Part shown: positions 18,785 through 28,120 of the stretch, in pieces | How positions within the stretch are numbered: position 1 is the stretch's first letter | How the letters are laid out: each line of letters opens with the position of its first letter | Assembly (NCBI RefSeq): GCF_032341175.1 | Contig: NZ_CP135435.1 | Location: forward strand, 1,550,001-1,614,000 | From: Bacillus sp. DTU_2020_1000418_1_SI_GHA_SEK_038 | GTDB taxonomy: Bacteria; Bacillota; Bacilli; Bacillales; Cytobacillaceae | DNA length: 64,000 nucleotides | Direction: 5' to 3' | Made by a program: the position numbers and the translations under genes | Notes under the pieces: generated by a model | What the model saw: only the letters and a program-made list of their open reading frames with translations | What the model was told of the DNA's origin: nothing | Database searches by the model: none

Positions 18785-20602
18785 ATGTCGAGTGAAACAG
18801 CTGTTAAAAAGCTCCCTGCGAGAAGTGAAATTAATGTTGAGGACACTTGGAAGCTAGAGGATATATTCCAAAATGATGAAGCATGGGATAAGGAATTCAC
18901 TGATGTAAAAGCATTAATACCTGGAGCGAGTAAGTATCAAGGAAAGTTAGGGGAAAATGCTAATTTATTATATGAGGCATTACAATATCAGGATCATTTA
19001 CTCGAACGTCTTGGCAAGCTCTATACATATGCGCATATGAGATATGATCAGGATACAACAAATTCTCATTATCAAGGTATGGACGATCGCATAAAGAATT
19101 TATATTCACAGGCTGCTAGCAATCTGGCCTATATTGTTCCAGAAATTCTTGCCGTTAATGAAGAGAAGATTAATGGTTTCTTAGAGGAAAAGAAAGAGCT
19201 TCAGCTTTACAGGCAATCGTTAGACGAAATTAATTTACAGCGCCCTCATGTGCTCTCTGCTGAACAGGAGGCATTGCTTGCACAAGCCTCTGAAGTATTT
19301 TCTGCTTCCAGTAATACATTTGGGATGCTTAATAACGCTGATTTAGAATTCCCTTCCATTAAGGATGAAACTGGAGATGAGGTTGAGGTTACCCATGGCC
19401 GTTATAGCCGATTCCTTGAAAGTGAAGATCAAAGGGTAAGACATGATGCGTTTAAAGCTGTTTATGACACTTATGGGAAATTTCGTAATACGTTTGCCAG
19501 CACATTAAGCGGCAACGTAAAAATGCATAATTTCAATGCGAGAATTAGAAACTACAGCTCGGCCCGACATTCAGCCTTAGCTGCTAATAATATCCCAGAA
19601 TCGGTTTACGATAATCTCGTTGGAACAGTTAATGACAATCTCCATCTGCTGCAGCGCTATGTAAAGCTTCGTAAAAAGGTTCTAGGACTCAGTGAGCTTC
19701 ATATGTACGATCTGTACACACCTCTTGTTAAAGACATCAAAATGGAGGTTAAGTATGATGAAGCCAAGGATTTAATACTTAAAGGCTTAGCTCCTCTTGG
19801 CGCAGATTATTTAAACGTACTGAAAGAAGGCTTTGAAAATCGCTGGGTTGATATTTACGAGAATAAAGGAAAGCGCAGCGGTGCTTATTCATCTGGTTCA
19901 TATGGGACCCATCCATATATACTAATGAACTGGCAGGATAATATTAATAATTTGTTTACACTGGCACATGAATTTGGACACTCTGTTCATAGTTATTACA
20001 CAAGAAAGACTCAAAAATATCCATATGGCAATTACTCGATTTTCGTTGCAGAGGTAGCCTCAACATGCAATGAAGCGTTATTAAATGATTATTTATTAAA
20101 AACAGTGGACGATGATAAGAAGAGAATTTATTTATTAAATCATTTTTTAGAAGGCTTTAGAGGCACAGTATTTCGTCAAACGATGTTTGCTGAGTTTGAG
20201 CATTTAATTCATCAAAAGGTCCAGAATAATGAAGCTCTAACGGCAGAGTCGCTGACATCTGACTACTATGAGCTTAATAAGAAATATTTTGGAGAGGAAA
20301 ATCTAATCATTGACGAAGAAATCGGATTAGAATGGTCTCGGATTCCTCATTTTTATTATAATTATTATGTTTACCAATATGCGACTGGCTATAGTGCAGC
20401 TACCTCATTGAGCAAGCAAATATTAGAAGAGGGTCAGCCTGCAGTTGATCGATACATTGACTTCTTAAAGGCTGGAAGCTCAGATTACCCTATAGAGGTG
20501 CTAAAGAAAGCTGGAGTAGATATGACAAGCTCTAAACCAGTTGAGGATGCTTGTAAAGTATTTGAAGAAAAACTTAATGAAATGGAAAAATTACTAGGGT
20601 AA
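18785..20602 (+). CDS. pepF: oligoendopeptidase F
   Basis: 605-aa cytoplasmic zinc metallopeptidase (family M3B) that degrades oligopeptides, a natural partner of the Opp and App importers nearby. The zinc motif HEFGH is near residue 395, with a downstream Glu in FVAEVAST. The N-terminal Peptidase_M3_N segment, WKLEDIF onward, is intact. Start ATG after GAATGGAGGATGAAA. Monocistronic, ending in a strong hairpin. Confidence 0.95.
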   Translation: MSSETAVKKLPARSEINVEDTWKLEDIFQNDEAWDKEFTDVKALIPGASKYQGKLGENANLLYEALQYQDHLLERLGKLYTYAHMRYDQDTTNSHYQGMDDRIKNLYSQAASNLAYIVPEILAVNEEKINGFLEEKKELQLYRQSLDEINLQRPHVLSAEQEALLAQASEVFSASSNTFGMLNNADLEFPSIKDETGDEVEVTHGRYSRFLESEDQRVRHDAFKAVYDTYGKFRNTFASTLSGNVKMHNFNARIRNYSSARHSALAANNIPESVYDNLVGTVNDNLHLLQRYVKLRKKVLGLSELHMYDLYTPLVKDIKMEVKYDEAKDLILKGLAPLGADYLNVLKEGFENRWVDIYENKGKRSGAYSSGSYGTHPYILMNWQDNINNLFTLAHEFGHSVHSYYTRKTQKYPYGNYSIFVAEVASTCNEALLNDYLLKTVDDDKKRIYLLNHFLEGFRGTVFRQTMFAEFEHLIHQKVQNNEALTAESLTSDYYELNKKYFGEENLIIDEEIGLEWSRIPHFYYNYYVYQYATGYSAATSLSKQILEEGQPAVDRYIDFLKAGSSDYPIEVLKKAGVDMTSSKPVEDACKVFEEKLNEMEKLLG

Positions 20603-20604
20603 TG

Positions 20605-20645
20605 AAAAAAGGAGAATGAAGGTTACAAGGTTCATTCTCCTTATA
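20605..20645 (+). terminator. terminator after pepF
   Basis: AAGGAGAATGAA (20609-20620) pairs with TTCATTCTCCTT (20631-20642) behind an A-tract, loop GGTTACAAGG. Confidence 0.85.
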
Positions 20646-20932
20646 CTATAACAGATTTAAAATCCTTTGAATTTCTTTCGGTCATTAATCGTGATGATGA
20701 GAATTAATATGGATAAAAATAATAGCGGTGAACTTATATATATGGGAAACATCTTCATTAGCGCGAAGAAATTTAAGAAAAAAGAAAGTACAATAAAGAC
20801 AAACATTAGAACAAAAGGAAGCTTTTTCACTTCTTACTCCTCCTGTTAGATTGGTGGCTGCCCTAATGACAGGCAAGATAGTTATTACATTATATTCTGT
20901 TGTCCATCTTATATGATGTGTATTTGACAATA

Positions 20933-20950
20933 TTGTGAAATTACGCACAA
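20933..20950 (+). promoter_or_regulatory. Rex operator upstream of roxS
   Basis: The 18-mer at 20933-20950 reads TTGTGAA, ATTA, CG, CACAA. It matches the Rex consensus (TTGTGAA-W4-TTCACAA) at 16 of 18 positions. It ends 6 bp before the -35 of the small RNA. Rex, an NAD+/NADH sensor, is a known repressor of RoxS in Bacillus. Confidence 0.75.
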
Positions 20951-20955
20951 ACTTA

Positions 20956-20984
20956 TTGCGGACTCCATAAATTCATGTTATATT
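20956..20984 (+). promoter_or_regulatory. promoter of roxS
   Basis: TTGCGG (20956-20961), 17-bp spacer, TATATT (20979-20984). The weak -35 fits an activator-dependent promoter such as the ResD-controlled one known for RoxS. Confidence 0.6.
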
Positions 20985-20990
20985 ACAGAC

Positions 20991-21114
20991 ATGAAGTTGA
21001 TCACACAAACACCTACCCCTTGTTTGACCGTGAAAGATTTCTCCCATCCCCTTTTTTCGTATTAAATATAAAAAAAGACCATGCTGACTAAATTAGTCAG
21101 TATGGTCTTTTTTT
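20991..21114 (+). ncRNA. roxS: small regulatory RNA RoxS (RsaE family)
   Basis: About 124 nt, running from the predicted start to the strong terminator at 21070-21114. It contains the C-rich unpaired seed regions typical of RsaE/RoxS: ACCCCTTGTTTGACCGTGAA (21014-21033), TTTCTCCC and ATCCCCTTTT. Its location between pepF and yjbH is the same as in B. subtilis. Known role in the family: base-pairing with Shine-Dalgarno regions of central-metabolism mRNAs to adjust NAD+/NADH balance. The 5-prime end is inferred from the promoter. Confidence 0.85.
21070..21114. terminator. bidirectional terminator of roxS and yjbI-yjbH
   Basis: A 21-nt arm (21070-21090) pairs with 21094-21114 with one G-U pair. 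A-tract and T-tract lie at the ends, so it serves roxS on the plus strand and the yjbI-yjbH operon on the minus strand. Confidence 0.92.
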
Positions 21115-21139
21115 GTAATGAGTTATTAAAGTAATGAGT

Positions 21140-22027
21140 TCAATCTTTCTCTAATGAAATAAACTTCCAAAACATACCGTACTTGACGGGGATTTGCTCG
21201 ACTATTTGCTTTAATTGCAGCTTTTTCATTTCACGGTCTACTTCATTGATTGTCATGTTGTAGACAACGGCAATTTCCTTGGAGGCCACGAATTTAAAAT
21301 ACTTTAGAAAGACCTCTAAAGGAGGGGGAGCTGAGCGTTCAGGCTTATCTAACAGCATTTCCTCTAATATTTGTTCATACACCTCATATGGATAATAACC
21401 GGTAATCTTTATTCCTTCGTCCTCAATATTTTCGTTAAAAAAGACGAGGGTGGGGATTTCATGTACATCCATTTCTGCTGTAATTTTTAAATCGCATTGA
21501 AATGCCTTCGCTGCACTATCTGAATGAATATCAGAGATAAATTCCGGAACATCCAGACCTACACTTTCAGCACATTCCCTTAATACATCCAGACTTGAGA
21601 CGTTTTGCTTTTGCAAGAATAACACTTCCTGTAATTTTCGCAAAAACCGTATTCCTGCTCTTCTGCCTTGCAGCTCTGCAGCTTTAATGGCAACTGATGC
21701 AAGATGTGGAGATGAAATAGGATTTTCAAACCAAAGGTTTCCGTCACAAGACATTCCTGTACGGCTTGCTGTTTTTTCCCAAAGCTCAGCCATACTTTCA
21801 TAGGTTTGCTTTCTGCCTATATTTAATGTTGCCAATCTTCCGCTTATAACATGCTTAATGGAAAAATATCGGCCATACTCAATCATGAGCTTTTTTAAGA
21901 TGGGTTCTAGAGCCCAGCATTCAGGACAAAGAGGATCAATGAACATGTACAATTCAAGCGGCTTTTTCTCACTGCCATGACAATGAGGTGATGGCGACTT
22001 TAATTCGAATGATTCCTGATTGTTCAC
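21140..22027 (-). CDS. yjbH: ClpXP adaptor YjbH (SpxH)
   Basis: 295-aa cytoplasmic DsbA-like thioredoxin-fold protein that presents Spx to ClpXP. The CxxC is C34-PE-C37 ([12 protein letters not shown]), preceded by a His/Cys-rich N-terminus ([10 protein letters not shown]) of the kind reported to bind zinc. The start overlaps the end of yjbI by 4 bp, giving a yjbI-yjbH operon as in B. subtilis. Having spx, mecA and yjbH within 8 kb means both Clp-adaptor systems are encoded here. Confidence 0.95.
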   Translation of the reverse strand: MNNQESFELKSPSPHCHGSEKKPLELYMFIDPLCPECWALEPILKKLMIEYGRYFSIKHVISGRLATLNIGRKQTYESMAELWEKTASRTGMSCDGNLWFENPISSPHLASVAIKAAELQGRRAGIRFLRKLQEVLFLQKQNVSSLDVLRECAESVGLDVPEFISDIHSDSAAKAFQCDLKITAEMDVHEIPTLVFFNENIEDEGIKITGYYPYEVYEQILEEMLLDKPERSAPPPLEVFLKYFKFVASKEIAVVYNMTINEVDREMKKLQLKQIVEQIPVKYGMFWKFISLEKD

Positions 22028-22431
22028 AAGTTCTCACCTTTCATCATTTCATTTTCAGATGTATTAATCATATGCTGTGCAGTTAAAAAGAGTCTGGCAT
22101 AAAAATCTTCTCTAATTTGTCCTTCCAGTTTAACCTCGTCCATTGCTTCTGTCATACATGAAAGCCACGCCTCAGCCCTCGTTTCGGTTATTGCGAAGGG
22201 CAGATGCCGGGCACGAAGCATAGGATGCCCATGTTCAGATGTATATAATGGGGGGCCGCCCAAGTATTGGGTTAAAAATTGCTTTTGCTTTCTTGCCGTT
22301 TCAGTTAGATCGTCTGGAAAAATAGGAACGAGATCAGGATGTTGTCCTACGCGGTGATAAAAAGCTTCCACAAGAAGATGAAGCTTCTCTTCTCCAATCG
22401 CATCGAACGGTGTATGCATTTTCTCGACCAT
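22024..22431 (-). CDS. yjbI: truncated hemoglobin (group II) YjbI
   Basis: 135-aa heme protein of the GlbO type. Characteristic residues are present: FYHRV in helix [20 protein letters not shown] across the E-F region with the proximal histidine, and the helix G tryptophan in EAWLSCM. In B. subtilis it is co-transcribed with yjbH and has been tied to protection against hypochlorous acid and to YjbH function. Start ATG after AAGGGAG. Confidence 0.93.
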   Translation of the reverse strand: MVEKMHTPFDAIGEEKLHLLVEAFYHRVGQHPDLVPIFPDDLTETARKQKQFLTQYLGGPPLYTSEHGHPMLRARHLPFAITETRAEAWLSCMTEAMDEVKLEGQIREDFYARLFLTAQHMINTSENEMMKGENL

Positions 22432-22625
22432 AATAAAAAATCTCCCTTATTTGAGTTATCTAAATACTCATTTTTTTTAAGCCAGCTTGGACAAAAAGAA
22501 AAATGAATGGCGTTTGATAATTGTAATCTGTTTACATTCTATCAATGTAGGATTTTTAACTCAAACAAATAGCTTTCAAAAATTCTCAATGGGCATAATT
22601 TAGGGCACCCACCTTTAGACTTACA

Positions 22626-22654
22626 CAAAAAAATGTCTATTGGGACAATAGACG
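22626..22654 (-). terminator. terminator after cwlQ
   Basis: On the minus strand GTCTATTG (22653-22646) pairs with CAATAGAC (22642-22635), followed by ATTTTTTTG. Confidence 0.85.
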
Positions 22655-22661
22655 GAGGGAG

Positions 22662-23285
22662 TTAGGATAGAAAGGCACTTTTTATTTTTCGGACGTAATT
22701 TATCGTTTCTTTGAATGGAGGAATCCCTCCGTGTTTATCGACATTTCCTGGTCCAGCATTATAGGCTGCCAAAGCTAGTTCAATATCTTCATCATATTTA
22801 TTAAGCATTTGACGCAAATATTTCGCTCCGCCATAAATATTTTCCTGGGGATCAAACACATTCTTCACACCCAATGACTTTGCTGTTTCAGGCATAAGCT
22901 GCATCAATCCAGAGGCGCCTGCATGGCTAATCGCAGACGGATTAAAGTTCGATTCCTGCTTTATGACTGATTTAAGCAATTTGAATGGAATACGGTAAAG
23001 ATCTGCTGCCTTTTCAATAATTTCATCAAAAGCTGTTTGGTTTCCGGAACCTGACAGCTTAGTAAGCATAAATGGAGGCAAAGCTGGCCCATTTATCACC
23101 GTTGAAGAGCTGCTTGCGGTTTGATCGGCGAACTTCTCAACAGATGAATTAGGTACATTAGCTTCTTGATATAATTGAACCAGCAGCTCCTGGAATAATT
23201 GGCTATTTTCAGAAGGAGTTCCAGAGCGGTTAAAATTTTTTAGTGCCTGCAAGTCTAGCATTATTTTCAATTGCTCTACATTCAT
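22662..23285 (-). CDS. cwlQ: SLT-family muramidase/lytic transglycosylase CwlQ (YjbJ)
   Basis: 207-aa peptidoglycan hydrolase. The N-terminal ~95 residues are unassigned, then comes a goose-lysozyme/SLT domain with the catalytic Glu in VIKQESNFNP. Further motifs are GASGLMQLMPETA, the GAKYLRQML helix and ALAAYNAGPGNV. No signal peptide is visible, as in B. subtilis YjbJ, so export would be non-classical. Start ATG after AAAAGGAGAACA. Confidence 0.92.
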   Translation of the reverse strand: MNVEQLKIMLDLQALKNFNRSGTPSENSQLFQELLVQLYQEANVPNSSVEKFADQTASSSSTVINGPALPPFMLTKLSGSGNQTAFDEIIEKAADLYRIPFKLLKSVIKQESNFNPSAISHAGASGLMQLMPETAKSLGVKNVFDPQENIYGGAKYLRQMLNKYDEDIELALAAYNAGPGNVDKHGGIPPFKETINYVRKIKSAFLS

Positions 23286-23302
23286 GATTATTGTTCTCCT
23301 TT

Positions 23303-23893
23303 TTAAAAACCGGTTTGCTGATTGTATTTTTCATTATAAAAACGCATAATTTTATTGTCAGTTTTGCGAATAGGTATTTCTAAATGTAATAGCAGGGCTG
23401 AAAATACTTCCATGCCTTTCTCTCTATTACTTACTTCATATTCTATCTCAAAATCCTCTTTATTTAAATAAAAACTATGATCCAATACGATTAGTCCATC
23501 CTTATAATCTGTTTCAGCTCTGTTCGTTGTTAAAGAGCCAAAATACTTTATGAGGTTTGGATCAATATTCATTTCCTCAATTAACAATCTAATTGATTCA
23601 ACCATAATTTTTCCCGAATGGAACATGTTCTCAGCCATCTCTTCGGTAATATTTTCATTTGTTTCAAGAAGACCATCCCTGTATGGTTGCTTAAGAGTTA
23701 GTTCAAATCGATTATTCTTTGTTCTAATTCTAAGAGCACAACCGGCCTTTTTTAAAGCAAAATCCTTTGTATCAAAATAATGATTTTCTTGAGTAAAAAA
23801 ATTTTCATCGTTAAAATGTAAGTAATTTTTTAACTTATTAAATTCATTTTTTGTTAGTATGTTTTTTAATTCAATTTCAATTGTTTGGGACAA
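23303..23893 (-). CDS. yjbK: CYTH domain protein YjbK
   Basis: 196-aa cytoplasmic protein of the CYTH superfamily, tunnel-shaped enzymes acting on triphosphate-containing compounds. The signature ExExK appears as EIELK near the N-terminus. Paired basic/acidic strands follow (RIRTKNNRFELTLKQP, FEIEYEVSN). I prefer TTG at 23893, which gives MSQTIEIELKN, because AAAGGA lies 9 bp upstream. ATG at 23902 and TTG at 23911 overlap that site. It is divergent from yjbL. The substrate is unknown. Confidence 0.88.
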   Translation of the reverse strand: MSQTIEIELKNILTKNEFNKLKNYLHFNDENFFTQENHYFDTKDFALKKAGCALRIRTKNNRFELTLKQPYRDGLLETNENITEEMAENMFHSGKIMVESIRLLIEEMNIDPNLIKYFGSLTTNRAETDYKDGLIVLDHSFYLNKEDFEIEYEVSNREKGMEVFSALLLHLEIPIRKTDNKIMRFYNEKYNQQTGF

Positions 23894-24063
23894 ATTTTTC
23901 ATTCCTTTCAAAGGTTCACAATCTAATTATCACCTTCTTAATTGTTTACTGCAATTCGTATAGGAAATTTAATTGCTAAAATTAGAATTTGCAAAATACT
24001 TATATTAGGGTTTTATTGCCTGTAAATCTGCGATAAAATAAGGTAAGTTTGGAGGTAGAGAAG

Positions 24064-24435
24064 ATGACAAAGAAAATATCAATAATCGATGCAGTTTTTA
24101 GGGAGAATGAAAGGGAAATAGAAATTATAGCAGAAGAAGGTTACTCCATTAATGATTTAAAGCCGATGGAGCAAATGTTAGTTGATTCAGATAATCTTTC
24201 CTTTATTTACATAACAGACATGAATGATGAGTATACATATTTAGCAATTCCGCATTCCATATGGTCACAGCTTAAGAGTGCATTGGACTTAGAGTATAGA
24301 GTATATTTAACAGATCGCAATGAACGAATCCATCTTCCGGGATTTATTGAAGAGTTAAGCTATTTAATTGAAAATATTAAAGGGAATAGTAATTACGGAG
24401 AGGAAATGGTTGAAAAAGTCGAAAGCGTTTTTTAA
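24064..24435 (+). CDS. yjbL: conserved protein YjbL
   Basis: 123-aa acidic protein of unknown function, matching YjbL in size and in its position before relQ. ATG at 24064 was chosen over an in-frame TTG at 24049 because TTTGGAGGTAGAG lies just upstream. No transmembrane segment or catalytic motif is visible. It consists of alternating predicted helices and strands, for example FIYITDMNDEYTYLAIPHSIW. Confidence 0.82.
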   Translation: MTKKISIIDAVFRENEREIEIIAEEGYSINDLKPMEQMLVDSDNLSFIYITDMNDEYTYLAIPHSIWSQLKSALDLEYRVYLTDRNERIHLPGFIEELSYLIENIKGNSNYGEEMVEKVESVF

Positions 24436-24531
24436 CCAATTGAATAATCATCCGCCCATACAAATCTAGCCTAATTTCATTTTAGGAACAGATTTTATTA
24501 AGACAATTATTTCGGATGAGGTGTTGATGAA

Positions 24532-25182
24532 GTGAAAAATTGGGATCAATTTTTAGCTCCATATAAGCAAGCTGTAGAAGAATTGAAGATAAAGCTAAAA
24601 GGAATGCGGAAACAATTTGAACAAGAGGGCACACACTCACCAATTGAATTTGTGACGGGTAGAGTCAAGCCTATTGCAAGTATTCTTGATAAGGCTAATC
24701 AAAAGAGCATACCGTTAAATGTTTTAGACACTGAGATTCAGGATATTGCAGGACTACGCATGATGTGCCAGTTTGTGGACGATATAAAAAAGGTTGTTGA
24801 ATTGTTAAGAAAGCGAAATGATTTTGAAATTGTGGAAGAAAGAGATTATATTTCTCATAAGAAAGTGAGCGGCTACCGTTCCTATCATGTTGTCATTCGC
24901 TATCCAGTTCAAACGATCAACGGAGAAAGACAAATTTTAGCTGAGATTCAAATTCGTACGCTCGCCATGAACTTCTGGGCTACCATTGAACATTCGCTAA
25001 ATTATAAGTATAAGGGCCAATTTCCTAAGGATATTCAAATGAGACTTCAAAGGGCAGCAGAAGCAGCATTCATGCTCGATGAAGAAATGTCGCTTATCCG
25101 CGGAGAGATTCAGGAAGCCCAAGCATTTTTTTCAAGAAATAAGGAACAGCAAGGCAACAACCTTGATTCGCATCAAGAATAA
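24532..25182 (+). CDS. relQ: small alarmone synthetase RelQ (SasB/YjbM)
   Basis: 216-aa (p)ppGpp synthetase with only the RelA/SpoT synthetase fold and no hydrolase or regulatory domains. Key segments are the G-loop-like VTGRVKPIASILDK, DIAGLRMMCQF, GYRSYHVVIRYP and EIQIRTLAMNFWATIEHSLNYKYKG. Start GTG at 24532 after GGATGAGGTG. It sits upstream of NAD kinase and the pseudouridine synthase, the same order as yjbM-ppnK-yjbO in B. subtilis. Confidence 0.95.
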   Translation: MKNWDQFLAPYKQAVEELKIKLKGMRKQFEQEGTHSPIEFVTGRVKPIASILDKANQKSIPLNVLDTEIQDIAGLRMMCQFVDDIKKVVELLRKRNDFEIVEERDYISHKKVSGYRSYHVVIRYPVQTINGERQILAEIQIRTLAMNFWATIEHSLNYKYKGQFPKDIQMRLQRAAEAAFMLDEEMSLIRGEIQEAQAFFSRNKEQQGNNLDSHQE

Positions 25183-25348
25183 ACTTCACTGAGGGTGCTT
25201 CATGAGCCTTGCGATGAGCTGAACAATTCTTCCTTGAATACGCTATGGCGCAGGAGCACTTATTTAATCATTTATGGGAGGTTAACCTTGTTCAACAATA
25301 CTTAATAACAAAGCTGATGATAAATATCCATAAAGGAGAATTATTGAG

Positions 25349-26143
25349 ATGAAATTTGCCATTACCTCGAAAGGCGATAACAAATCAAATGCACTCATGC
25401 ATAAAATGAGAACTTATTTATTGGATTTCGATCTTATTTATGATGAAGAGCAACCTGATATTGTCGTCTCAATAGGCGGGGATGGCACCTTATTGTATGC
25501 TTTCCATCGCTATACTGGCCGTTTGGACAAAACAGCTTTCGTTGGAATTCATACGGGTCATCTAGGCTTTTATGCGGATTGGGTGCCCGAGGAAATTGAA
25601 AAACTTGTGATAGCGATTGCGAAAACACCTTATCAGGTCAGTGAATATCCACTCCTTGAGGTTATCATTCGTTATCAGCACGGTGGAAGAGAAACTCGTT
25701 ATCTTGCCTTAAATGAATCAACGGTTAAGGCGGTTGATGCTACCCTTGTTATGGATGTAGAAATTCGCGGCCAGCATTTTGAGCGTTTTAGAGGAGATGG
25801 ATTATGCGTTTCAACTCCTTCAGGGAGTACAGCCTATAATAAGGCATTAGGTGGTGCAATTCTTCACCCTTCCTTATCTGCTATTCAGCTAGCTGAAATG
25901 GCTTCAATCAATAATAAAGTATTCCGGACTGTCGGCTCTCCGCTTGTCCTTCCTGCTCACCATACATGTATGTTAAAACCGGTTAATAGTCCTGATTTTC
26001 AAATTACAATAGACCATTTAAATTTGCTGCATAAAGATGTAAAATCGATTCAATTCCGAGTGGCTGATGAAAAGATTCGTTTTGCCCGCTTTCGTCCGTT
26101 CCCATTCTGGAAAAGAGTTCATGATTCATTTGTGGCTGATTAA
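25349..26143 (+). CDS. nadF: NAD kinase
   Basis: 264-aa cytoplasmic enzyme phosphorylating NAD+ to NADP+. The diagnostic GGDG is at residues 43-46 ([12 protein letters not shown]), followed by NESTVK and the second glycine-rich motif [15 protein letters not shown]. Start ATG after AAAGGAGAATTATTGAG. It is separated from relQ by 166 bp without a clear terminator. Confidence 0.95.
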   Translation: MKFAITSKGDNKSNALMHKMRTYLLDFDLIYDEEQPDIVVSIGGDGTLLYAFHRYTGRLDKTAFVGIHTGHLGFYADWVPEEIEKLVIAIAKTPYQVSEYPLLEVIIRYQHGGRETRYLALNESTVKAVDATLVMDVEIRGQHFERFRGDGLCVSTPSGSTAYNKALGGAILHPSLSAIQLAEMASINNKVFRTVGSPLVLPAHHTCMLKPVNSPDFQITIDHLNLLHKDVKSIQFRVADEKIRFARFRPFPFWKRVHDSFVAD

Positions 26144-26179
26144 AGTAGTTATGAAAGAAAAAGGTGGACAAGATTAGGG

Positions 26180-27082
26180 ATGTCAAGATTTGAACTCATG
26201 TGGCACATAACCTCAGAGGACGAAAATAAAAACATCAAAGATTTTTTATATGAAAAGGAAATCTCGAAAACGTCTTTAACCGATATAAAATTTAAAGGTG
26301 GTTTTATTTCTGTAAATGGAAAAGAAGCAACGGTCCGTTATTCTCTAAAAGAGGGTGACAGCCTGATTATTGGATTTCCTGAAGAAATTCCAAGTGATGG
26401 GGTTAGAGGGGAAAAGCTTCCGCTAAACATATTGTATGAAGACGACTATTTACTAGCTGTAAATAAGCCTGCTGGCATGAGCACAATTCCCTCAAGGGAG
26501 CATCCTACCGGCAGCCTCGCCAATGCTTTAATCGGCTATTATCAGCAAATTGGTTTAAAAGCGACTACCCATATCGTAACAAGACTTGATCGCGACACAT
26601 CTGGAATCGTCCTAGTAGCTAAGCATCGGCATATCCATCATCTGTTTAGCAAGCAACAAAAAGCTGCCATGATACATAGAGAATATGAAGCACTTGCAGA
26701 AGGTGTACTGACAGAAGAGTACGGTGTAATAAAGCAGCCTATTGCCAGGAAAAAGGATAGTATTATTGAAAGAGAAGTTAGTGCTAAAGGGCAATATGCC
26801 TGTACTCATTATGAGGTTATTCGCAAATATCGGTCATTTACTCATGTGAAATTAAGACTTGAAACAGGGCGTACCCATCAAATCCGGGTGCACATGTCCT
26901 ATTTAGGCCATCCTTTGCTCGGAGATGATCTCTATGGAGGAAAGCTTGACTTACTTTCACACCAGGCCCTGCATTGCAGCAAGCTTTCGTTTGTTCATCC
27001 TATTACGGAAGAAATGCTTACTTTCAATCAGGAATTGCCGGATGATCTAAGAAAAATCCTTAAGAAGGAGGGTGACTGTTAA
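26180..27082 (+). CDS. yjbO: RluD-family pseudouridine synthase YjbO
   Basis: 300-aa RNA pseudouridine synthase of the RluA/RluD type. The N-terminal ~75 residues look like a degenerate S4-type RNA-binding segment. The catalytic motif is TRLDRDTSG with Asp137, and the C-terminal RTHQIRVHMSYLGHPLLGDDLYGG is present. Start ATG at 26180; the nearest ribosome site is a weak AAGGTGG 13 bp away. The last codons overlap the stem of its terminator. The target uridine cannot be told from sequence. Confidence 0.9.
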   Translation: MSRFELMWHITSEDENKNIKDFLYEKEISKTSLTDIKFKGGFISVNGKEATVRYSLKEGDSLIIGFPEEIPSDGVRGEKLPLNILYEDDYLLAVNKPAGMSTIPSREHPTGSLANALIGYYQQIGLKATTHIVTRLDRDTSGIVLVAKHRHIHHLFSKQQKAAMIHREYEALAEGVLTEEYGVIKQPIARKKDSIIEREVSAKGQYACTHYEVIRKYRSFTHVKLRLETGRTHQIRVHMSYLGHPLLGDDLYGGKLDLLSHQALHCSKLSFVHPITEEMLTFNQELPDDLRKILKKEGDC

Positions 27083-27103
27083 TACGGTCACCCTTTACCT
27101 TTG
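27069..27103 (+). terminator. terminator overlapping the yjbO stop
   Basis: GGGTGAC (27070-27076) pairs with GTCACCC (27087-27093), followed by TTTACCTTTG. The left arm is coding sequence of yjbO. Confidence 0.8.
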
Positions 27104-27109
27104 TTAATG

Positions 27110-27844
27110 CTAAATTTTTCGAAACTTTTCTTCTACAAGCGGCATTGTTGATGGTACGGACACGATCTCCATTTCCGGGTATTTGAGAGCGGATAATTTG
27201 TTTCCAAATACAGCTCCTGTGTCGATATTGTAAGTATTATTAACGATTCTGACATCCTTAACAGGCGTGTGACCATATACAATTACTGCTATTCCATGAT
27301 AGTGTTGAGCCCAATCTCTTCGGACAGGTGAGCCATCCGGATTTTTTTCTCCGGTAATATCTCCATATAGCACAAAGGTTTTTACCTTTTCTGAGTGCTG
27401 GCCAATATAGTCTTCACGTATGCCTGCATGGGCAATGACTAGCTTCCCTTCATCTAACACAGCATATAGCGGCGCCTCTTCATACAATTTCATGAATTTT
27501 TCCCGAATGATGTTTTGGCTTTTCATATCAAGAGAATCATATTCAGCAGCGGTCGTTTCAAGACCGTGGGTAAGCTGAACTTTATTCCCTAGGAAGAATC
27601 GGTAAAGCTTGTTGCAATGATTGCCAGGTACATAATAGGCATTGCTTTCATTAACAAGCCTGTAGACAGTTTCCGCTACTCTTAAAGAGTGTGGGCCACG
27701 GTCTGTTAAGTCCCCTACGAAGGCTAATTTTCTGCCACTGTCATGGATGGGTATGCCCTTCTCCCAGCTGTAGCCAAGCTTAATTGTAAGCTCCTTAAAC
27801 TCATGAAAACATCCGTGGATATCTCCTATAATATCAATCTTCAT
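27110..27844 (-). CDS. prpE: bis(5-prime-nucleosyl)-tetraphosphatase PrpE
   Basis: 244-aa calcineurin-like metallophosphoesterase that hydrolyses Ap4A-type dinucleotides; B. subtilis PrpE affects spore germination. Metal-binding motifs are GDIHGC (D8, H10), GDLTDRG, GNHCNK, and IAHAG and GHTP later. ATG at 27844 was chosen because AAGGAG lies 6 bp upstream; the longer frame to 27871 would add nine residues before the conserved [11 protein letters not shown]. Confidence 0.92.
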   Translation of the reverse strand: MKIDIIGDIHGCFHEFKELTIKLGYSWEKGIPIHDSGRKLAFVGDLTDRGPHSLRVAETVYRLVNESNAYYVPGNHCNKLYRFFLGNKVQLTHGLETTAAEYDSLDMKSQNIIREKFMKLYEEAPLYAVLDEGKLVIAHAGIREDYIGQHSEKVKTFVLYGDITGEKNPDGSPVRRDWAQHYHGIAVIVYGHTPVKDVRIVNNTYNIDTGAVFGNKLSALKYPEMEIVSVPSTMPLVEEKFRKI

Positions 27845-28120
27845 ACGATACTCCTTTTTTACTTTTATCATATCAATAAATTATGAACTTATCCTTGCCA
27901 TCTAAACAGAATTGTACAATTATCATTATGAGCCATGTTAGCTCATGATATGAATTGGGTAAAAGAGGGGAAAGTAACGAGGAAGAAACTTTTTTTAATG
28001 GTTGCTGTGCTAGGAAAATGGTTATGTTTTCCTTAAATCAAGCGACAAGAATGTTGAAATTTGCTAGTATTATGGAGTATTCAGGCGTATATGTTTTACG
28101 AAGAGAGGAGGCTATGAAAT

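Noticed and set aside
20667..20849. Short plus-strand frame after pepF, a possible yizD equivalent
   Set aside because: No convincing ribosome site, composition unlike a real protein, and it overlaps the region leading to the roxS promoter.
27845..28120. M-box magnesium riboswitch before mgtE
   Set aside because: The leader lacks the conserved M-box segments; only a small hairpin (ATGAGC/GCTCAT near 27928-27945) is present.
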